DNA of 64,000 nt from Citrobacter amalonaticus (GTDB lineage Bacteria; Pseudomonadota; Gammaproteobacteria; Enterobacterales; Enterobacteriaceae): contig NZ_AP024585.1 of NCBI RefSeq assembly GCF_018323885.1, positions 806,001 to 870,000 of the forward strand, given 5' to 3'. Shown piece after piece: positions 58,772 through 64,000 of the stretch. Numbering within the stretch: position 1 is the stretch's first letter; every line of letters starts with the position of its first letter. The notes below the pieces were generated by a model that saw nothing but the letters and a program-made list of their open reading frames with translations, did not search any database and was not told the origin of the DNA. The position numbers and the translations under genes are program-made.

Positions 58772-60079
58772 ATGTCACAACATACACGCCCCCTGAATCG
58801 CCAGGATTACAAAACGCTGACGCTGGCCGCCCTTGGCGGCGCGCTTGAGTTTTATGATTTTATTATCTTTGTCTTTTTCGCTGCAGTGGTAGGGGAGTTG
58901 TTTTTCCCCGCTGATATTCCCGAATGGCTACGTCAGGTTCAAACCTTTGGCATCTTCGCTGCCGGATATCTGGCGCGTCCGTTAGGCGGCATCATCATGG
59001 CGCACTTTGGCGATCTGGTCGGGCGCAAAAAGATGTTCACCCTGAGCATTTTGTTGATGGCGGTTCCCACGCTGGCGATTGGTCTGCTGCCAACGTACGC
59101 CTCTATGGGAATTATTGCGCCGCTATTGTTGCTGCTGATGCGTATTTTGCAGGGGGCGGCGATTGGCGGTGAAGTTCCGGGTGCATGGGTGTTTGTGGCC
59201 GAGCACGTTCCCGAACGTCGTATCGGCATTGCCTGCGGAACGCTAACGGCGGGTCTGACGGTGGGGATCCTGCTGGGTTCCGTAGTAGCCACTCAGGTGA
59301 ATACCCTTTTAACGCAACAGGCCGTGCATGACTATGGCTGGCGAATTCCGTTCTTGTTGGGTGGGATTTTTGGGCTGGTGGCGATGTATTTACGCCGTTG
59401 GTTACAGGAAACGCCGATCTTTCTGGAGATGCAGCAGCGTAAGACGCTGGCGCAGGAACTGCCGGTGAAGTCGGTCATCGTGAAACATCAGAAGGCAGTG
59501 GTGATCTCCATGCTTCTGACCTGGCTGCTCTCCGCAGGGATCGTGGTGGTGATTTTAATGTCGCCAGTCTGGCTGCAAAAGCAGTACGGACTAGCCCCAG
59601 CCCTGACGTTGCAGGCAAACAGCGTGGCGACCATTATGCTTTGCATGGGTTGCCTGTTGGCGGGCTTTATTGTCGACCGCGTTGGCGCCAGCAAAACCTT
59701 TATTGTTGGCAGCCTGTTATTGGCTTGTTCGAGCGGGTTGTTCTACCACCTGGCGGGCACACATCCGCAATATCTGTTCCTGCTTTATGGGCTGGTGGGT
59801 CTGTGTGTGGGAGTGGTGGGCGCAGTGCCATACGTGATGGTGCGCGCGTTTCCTGCGGAAGTCCGCTTTACCGGCATTTCATTTTCCTACAATGTTTCTT
59901 ATGCCATTTTCGGTGGGCTGACGCCGATTGTCGTCACATTGCTGATGAGCGTCTCGCCGATGGCTCCAGGCTGGTATGTGCTGGCGTTGTCGCTGGTGGG
60001 ATTGGGACTGGGAATTTGGTTGCGACAGGACATGTATTATCGCGATACGGAAATGCAGGCTGAGCTACAACAGCCGTAA
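58772..60079 (+). CDS. MFS transporter of the metabolite:H+ symporter (MHS) family
   Basis: A 435-residue, 12-helix transporter. The N-terminus LGGALEFYDFIIFVFF, GRKK loop and helix-4 RILQGAAIGGEVPGAWVFVAEHVPE are typical of the ProP/KgtP/ShiA group. The substrate cannot be read from the sequence; candidates are organic acids or osmolytes. K-12 has no gene between mog and satP, so this is an insertion or a loss in K-12. Base composition is not clearly different from its neighbours. Confidence 0.88.
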   Translation: MSQHTRPLNRQDYKTLTLAALGGALEFYDFIIFVFFAAVVGELFFPADIPEWLRQVQTFGIFAAGYLARPLGGIIMAHFGDLVGRKKMFTLSILLMAVPTLAIGLLPTYASMGIIAPLLLLLMRILQGAAIGGEVPGAWVFVAEHVPERRIGIACGTLTAGLTVGILLGSVVATQVNTLLTQQAVHDYGWRIPFLLGGIFGLVAMYLRRWLQETPIFLEMQQRKTLAQELPVKSVIVKHQKAVVISMLLTWLLSAGIVVVILMSPVWLQKQYGLAPALTLQANSVATIMLCMGCLLAGFIVDRVGASKTFIVGSLLLACSSGLFYHLAGTHPQYLFLLYGLVGLCVGVVGAVPYVMVRAFPAEVRFTGISFSYNVSYAIFGGLTPIVVTLLMSVSPMAPGWYVLALSLVGLGLGIWLRQDMYYRDTEMQAELQQP

Positions 60080-60084
60080 TAATG

Positions 60085-60105
60085 ATCCCCCCTTAGCGGG
60101 GGGAT
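60085..60105. terminator. Hairpin between the MHS transporter and satP
   Basis: ATCCCCCC-TTAGC-GGGGGGAT is a perfect stem between the convergent stops; without a U-run it is a candidate bidirectional terminator. Confidence 0.6.
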
Positions 60106-60114
60106 ACTGATGAA

Positions 60115-60681
60115 TCAGTGTTTTTCACCAATCGGCAGAATGGTACGGCCAAACTGTTCGTTCAGCACTTCGCCCATCGCCAGGTAAATGGCGCTGGCGC
60201 CACACACTAAGCCAACCCAGCCGGCAAAGTGGATCACGGCTTCGTTACCCGCGATGTTACCCACAGCCAACAGAGCGAACAGAACCGTCAGGCTCAGGAA
60301 CACGAACTGCAGCATGCGTGCGCCCGTCAGCGTACCGAAGAACATAAACAGTGTGAATACGCCCCACAGGCCCAGGTAGGCGCCAAGGAACTGGGCATTC
60401 GGCGCTTCTGTCAGACCCATTTTCGGCATCAGCAGGATCGCGACCAGCGTCAGCCAGAACGAGCCGTAAGAGGTGAAAGCGGTCAAACCGAAGGTATTCC
60501 CTTTTTTGTATTCCAGCAGGCCGGCAAAAATTTGCGCGATACCGCCGTAGAAAATTCCCATCGCGAGAATAATACCGTCAAGAGCGAAGAAACCCGCGTT
60601 ATGCAGGTTAAGCAGAATGGTGGTCATGCCGAAGCCCATCAGGCCCAGCGGTGCCGGGTTAGCCAACTTAGTGTTGCCCAT
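60115..60681 (-). CDS. satP: SatP (YaaH), acetate/succinate:H+ symporter
   Basis: A 188-residue GPR1/FUN34/YaaH family membrane protein with six helices. The signature [14 protein letters not shown] is at the N-terminus. It moves acetate and succinate with protons. Length equals E. coli SatP. It is divergent from dnaK; the K-12 genes yaaW, mbiA and yaaI that lie between satP and dnaK are absent. Confidence 0.97.
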   Translation of the reverse strand: MGNTKLANPAPLGLMGFGMTTILLNLHNAGFFALDGIILAMGIFYGGIAQIFAGLLEYKKGNTFGLTAFTSYGSFWLTLVAILLMPKMGLTEAPNAQFLGAYLGLWGVFTLFMFFGTLTGARMLQFVFLSLTVLFALLAVGNIAGNEAVIHFAGWVGLVCGASAIYLAMGEVLNEQFGRTILPIGEKH

Positions 60682-60887
60682 AAATCCTCAAGATCATCAT
60701 TAATTGAATGGTGAAATAGTTATCCCCGCTAAAACATGACGCCGTTCGGGGCGCGGCATAATAATCAGGAGAGAAGGGGCTGTCTATGATCTCATCGGGG
60801 GAAAAGAGTGAATTTCTGCCGTGATCGCCATCACACATCATCCAGGCGATTTATTTCAACAAAAGCAAAAATTTTTTTCATTCCCCC

Positions 60888-60913
60888 CTTGATGAAGTGG
60901 GTTACGACCCCAC
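60888..60913 (+). promoter_or_regulatory. Sigma-32 promoter P1 of dnaK
   Basis: CTTGAT - 14 bases - CCCCAC fits the heat-shock promoter pattern (CTTGAA and CCCCAT) and is almost the same as K-12 dnaK P1 in its surroundings. The rest of the satP-dnaK gap (60682-61036) has no gene. Confidence 0.85.
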
Positions 60914-60961
60914 TTAGTAGTCAACCGCAGTGGTGAGTCTGAAAAAAAACGAATCAGGGTA

Positions 60962-60988
60962 GTTGAAACCGCACGTTTCGCCCTTATT
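60962..60988 (+). promoter_or_regulatory. Sigma-32 promoter P2 of dnaK
   Basis: GTTGAAA and CGCCCTTATT, spaced by about 12 bases, align with K-12 dnaK P2, 50 bases upstream of the ATG. Confidence 0.75.
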
Positions 60989-61036
60989 ACAGACTCACAA
61001 CCACATGTTGACCGAATTTTTAGTGGAGACGTTTAG

Positions 61037-62953
61037 ATGGGTAAAATTATTGGTATCGACCTGGGTACTACCAACTCTTGTGTAGCGATTATGGACGGCA
61101 CTACTGCACGTGTGCTGGAGAACGCCGAGGGCGATCGCACCACGCCTTCTATCATTGCTTATACCCAGGATGGTGAAACTCTGGTTGGTCAGCCGGCTAA
61201 ACGTCAGGCAGTGACAAACCCGCAAAACACCCTGTTTGCGATTAAACGCCTGATTGGCCGCCGCTTCCAGGACGAAGAAGTTCAACGTGATGTTTCCATC
61301 ATGCCGTACAAAATCATTGGCGCCGACAACGGCGACGCATGGCTGGATGTGAAAGGTCAGAAAATGGCACCGCCGCAGATCTCGGCTGAAGTGCTGAAGA
61401 AAATGAAGAAAACGGCTGAAGATTACCTGGGTGAACCGGTAACGGAAGCGGTTATCACTGTACCTGCTTACTTTAACGATGCTCAGCGTCAGGCAACCAA
61501 AGACGCCGGTCGTATCGCAGGTCTGGAAGTGAAACGTATCATCAACGAACCGACTGCCGCTGCGCTGGCATACGGTCTGGATAAAGAAGTCGGTAACCGT
61601 ACTATCGCGGTTTACGACCTCGGTGGTGGTACTTTCGATATCTCTATTATCGAAATCGACGAAGTTGATGGCGAAAAAACCTTCGAAGTTCTGGCAACCA
61701 ACGGTGATACCCACCTGGGTGGTGAAGACTTCGACAGCCGTATGATCAACTATCTGGTTGAAGAATTTAAGAAAGATCAGGGCATTGACCTGCGTAACGA
61801 TCCGCTGGCTATGCAGCGCCTGAAAGAAGCGGCAGAAAAAGCGAAAATCGAGCTTTCTTCTGCGCAGCAGACCGACGTGAACCTGCCGTACATCACTGCA
61901 GATGCCACCGGTCCGAAACACATGAATATCAAAGTGACTCGCGCGAAACTGGAAAGCCTGGTCGAAGATCTGGTGAACCGTTCCATCGAGCCGCTGAAAG
62001 TCGCTCTGCAGGACGCTGGCCTGTCCGTATCTGATATCAACGACGTTATCCTCGTGGGTGGTCAGACGCGTATGCCAATGGTGCAGAAGAAAGTAGCTGA
62101 GTTCTTTGGTAAAGAACCGCGTAAAGACGTGAACCCGGACGAAGCCGTGGCGATCGGTGCTGCCGTTCAGGGTGGTGTATTGACCGGTGATGTGAAAGAC
62201 GTACTGCTGCTGGACGTTACCCCGCTGTCTCTGGGTATCGAAACCATGGGTGGTGTGATGACGGCGCTGATCTCCAAAAACACCACTATCCCGACCAAGC
62301 ACAGCCAGGTGTTCTCTACTGCGGAAGACAACCAGTCTGCGGTAACCATCCATGTGCTGCAGGGTGAACGTAAACGTGCGTCTGATAACAAATCTCTGGG
62401 TCAGTTCAACCTGGATGGAATCAACCCGGCACCGCGCGGCATGCCGCAGATCGAAGTGACCTTCGATATCGATGCTGACGGTATCCTGCACGTTTCCGCG
62501 AAAGACAAAAACAGCGGTAAAGAGCAGAAGATCACCATCAAGGCGTCTTCTGGTCTGAATGAAGAAGAAATTCAGAAAATGGTTCGCGAAGCGGAAGCGA
62601 ACGCCGAGTCTGACCGTAAGTTCGAAGAGCTGGTTCAGACCCGCAACCAGGGTGACCATCTGTTGCACAGCACTCGCAAGCAGGTTGAGGAAGCCGGCGA
62701 ACAACTGCCAGCTGACGACAAAACCGCTATCGAGTCTGCACTGAGCGCACTGGAAACGGCGCTGAAAGGTGAAGACAAAGCGGCTATCGAAGCGAAGATG
62801 CAGGAGCTGGCGCAGGTTTCCCAGAAACTGATGGAAATCGCTCAGCAGCAGCACGCGCAGCAGCAGGCAGGTTCCGCTGACGCTTCCACAAACAACGCGA
62901 AAGATGATGATGTTGTCGACGCTGAGTTTGAAGAAGTGAAAGACAAAAAATAA
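61037..62953 (+). CDS. dnaK: DnaK, Hsp70 chaperone
   Basis: A 638-residue chaperone, equal to E. coli DnaK. The ATPase domain (1-385) begins [14 protein letters not shown] and has [12 protein letters not shown]; the linker DVLLLDV joins it to the substrate domain; the C-terminus is rich in Gln/Ala and ends in [14 protein letters not shown]. It acts with DnaJ and GrpE in folding, and controls sigma-32. A 672-codon frame on the opposite strand is a shadow of codon bias. Confidence 0.99.
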   Translation: MGKIIGIDLGTTNSCVAIMDGTTARVLENAEGDRTTPSIIAYTQDGETLVGQPAKRQAVTNPQNTLFAIKRLIGRRFQDEEVQRDVSIMPYKIIGADNGDAWLDVKGQKMAPPQISAEVLKKMKKTAEDYLGEPVTEAVITVPAYFNDAQRQATKDAGRIAGLEVKRIINEPTAAALAYGLDKEVGNRTIAVYDLGGGTFDISIIEIDEVDGEKTFEVLATNGDTHLGGEDFDSRMINYLVEEFKKDQGIDLRNDPLAMQRLKEAAEKAKIELSSAQQTDVNLPYITADATGPKHMNIKVTRAKLESLVEDLVNRSIEPLKVALQDAGLSVSDINDVILVGGQTRMPMVQKKVAEFFGKEPRKDVNPDEAVAIGAAVQGGVLTGDVKDVLLLDVTPLSLGIETMGGVMTALISKNTTIPTKHSQVFSTAEDNQSAVTIHVLQGERKRASDNKSLGQFNLDGINPAPRGMPQIEVTFDIDADGILHVSAKDKNSGKEQKITIKASSGLNEEEIQKMVREAEANAESDRKFEELVQTRNQGDHLLHSTRKQVEEAGEQLPADDKTAIESALSALETALKGEDKAAIEAKMQELAQVSQKLMEIAQQQHAQQQAGSADASTNNAKDDDVVDAEFEEVKDKK

Positions 62954-62978
62954 TCGCCCTTTGAACGGGTAATTACTG

Positions 62979-63011
62979 GCACGGGCGAAGAGGTTTCCTC
63001 TCCGCCCGTGC
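62979..63011 (+). other. Long hairpin between dnaK and dnaJ
   Basis: GCACGGGCG ... CGCCCGTGC, extended inside by AGAGG/CCTCT, forms a strong stem in the 85-base gap between dnaK and dnaJ. Without a U-run it is more likely a processing or mRNA-ratio element than a full terminator. Confidence 0.65.
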
Positions 63012-63038
63012 ATGCATGTTAAGGGCAGATAAAAAGAG

Positions 63039-64000
63039 ATGGCTAAGCAAGACTATTACGAGATTTTAGGCGTTTCCAAATCAGCGGAAGAGCGTGAAAT
63101 CAAAAAGGCCTACAAGCGCCTGGCCATGAAATTTCACCCAGACCGTAATCAGGGTGATAAAGAGGCCGAAGCCAAGTTTAAAGAGATCAAAGAAGCGTAT
63201 GAAGTCCTGACCGACTCGCAAAAACGCGCCGCTTACGACCAGTACGGACATGCTGCGTTTGAGCAAGGCGGTATGGGTGGCGGCGGCGGTTTTGGCGGCG
63301 GCGCTGACTTCAGCGATATCTTTGGTGACGTTTTTGGCGATATCTTTGGCGGTGGTCGGGGTCGTCAACGTGCTGCGCGTGGGGCCGATTTACGTTACAA
63401 CATGGATCTCACCCTGGAAGAAGCCGTACGTGGCGTGACCAAAGAGATCCGCATTCCGACGCTGGAAGAGTGTGATGTTTGCCACGGCAGTGGCGCGAAA
63501 GCGGGGACTCAGCCGCAGACCTGTCCGACCTGTCATGGTTCCGGTCAGGTGCAGATGCGCCAGGGGTTCTTCGCGGTTCAGCAAACCTGTCCGCACTGTC
63601 AGGGACGCGGTACGCTGATCAAAGATCCGTGCAACAAGTGCCACGGCCATGGTCGCGTCGAGAAGAGCAAAACGCTGTCGGTTAAAATCCCGGCTGGCGT
63701 GGATACCGGCGACCGCATTCGTCTTTCAGGCGAAGGTGAAGCTGGCGAGCACGGCGCACCGGCAGGGGACCTGTACGTTCAGGTTCAGGTGAAACAGCAC
63801 CCGATCTTCGAACGTGAAGGTAACAACCTGTACTGTGAAGTGCCGATTAACTTTGCGATGGCTGCACTTGGCGGTGAGATTGAAGTTCCGACGCTGGATG
63901 GCCGCGTGAAGTTGAAAGTGCCCAGCGAAACGCAGACCGGAAAACTGTTCCGCATGCGTGGCAAAGGCGTGAAGTCAGTCCGTGGTGGCGCGCAGGGCGA
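63039..64000 (+). CDS. dnaJ: DnaJ, Hsp40 co-chaperone (C-terminus cut by window end)
   Basis: ATG at 63039 opens 320 codons that run off the right edge (family length about 376-379). J domain with HPD at residues 33-35, Gly/Phe-rich segment with DIFGDVFGD, and four CxxCxGxG zinc motifs ([32 protein letters not shown]). It stimulates the DnaK ATPase and delivers unfolded proteins. AAGAG ribosome site. Confidence 0.97.
   Translation, partial: MAKQDYYEILGVSKSAEEREIKKAYKRLAMKFHPDRNQGDKEAEAKFKEIKEAYEVLTDSQKRAAYDQYGHAAFEQGGMGGGGGFGGGADFSDIFGDVFGDIFGGGRGRQRAARGADLRYNMDLTLEEAVRGVTKEIRIPTLEECDVCHGSGAKAGTQPQTCPTCHGSGQVQMRQGFFAVQQTCPHCQGRGTLIKDPCNKCHGHGRVEKSKTLSVKIPAGVDTGDRIRLSGEGEAGEHGAPAGDLYVQVQVKQHPIFEREGNNLYCEVPINFAMAALGGEIEVPTLDGRVKLKVPSETQTGKLFRMRGKGVKSVRGGAQG

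Noticed and set aside
60995..63013. 672-codon open frame opposite dnaK
   Set aside because: Long antisense frames are common opposite highly expressed genes with biased codons; the dnaK frame has all Hsp70 motifs and the antisense frame has no recognisable domain or ribosome site. An antisense ORF of Hsp70 genes has been claimed as a dehydrogenase elsewhere but is doubtful.

Overview
The window is ordinary chromosomal DNA of an enterobacterium very close to Escherichia, Salmonella and Citrobacter. Nearly every gene can be named by residue-level resemblance to E. coli K-12 proteins and most lengths are identical. Citrobacter is my best guess for the genus, because the core looks like E. coli while the accessory genes and gene order differ; this is an inference. 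I see no rRNA, tRNA, prophage, insertion sequence or CRISPR array. All comparisons with K-12 are from memory, not from an alignment.

Layout. (1) 1-16973 is the rdgB-tktA block: rdgB(partial)-yggU-yggT-yggS, yggR, yqgF-yqgE, gshB-rsmE, endA, sprT, galP, metK, then speA-speB (polyamine synthesis), loiP and tktA. (2) 17292-22643 is a six-gene PTS module, cmtB-cmtA-yggP-yggF-yggD-yggC. (3) 22931-26335 is the glycolytic run epd-pgk-fbaA. (4) 26431-33667 is the main accessory island: a carbamate kinase divergent from an MFS permease followed by FdrA, YlbE and YlbF homologues (AllF, AllG, AllH) and an AllS-like LysR regulator. It looks like a self-contained system for importing oxalurate or a relative and splitting it to carbamoyl phosphate and ATP, away from the allantoin genes. 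(5) 33793-36293 is mscS-argO-yggE. (6) 36344-49183 is ettA, slt, trpR, yjjX, gpmB, rob, creABCD, arcA, yjjY and lasT. (7) 49520-64000 is the thrLABC operon, yaaA, yaaJ, talB, mog, an extra MHS-family transporter, satP, dnaK and dnaJ (cut by the window end).

The junction at about 36.3 kb joins two regions that lie about 34 map minutes apart in K-12 (yggE near 66 min, ettA near 99.7 min), with the first block reversed. One inversion of the yggE-to-nadR segment, roughly symmetric about oriC, explains this. A REP palindrome sits at the junction.

Other points of interest are an ERIC element inserted in the transcribed leader of the thr operon, a possible leader-peptide attenuator upstream of speA, and a BIME inside the oxamate carbamoyltransferase-like operon. 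Regulatory sites that can be read directly include a gal operator with a CRP site (galP), a cre-tag (creD), a trp operator (trpR), a Cra site (epd), an FNR-like site (arcA), two sigma-32 promoters (dnaK) and the thr attenuator.
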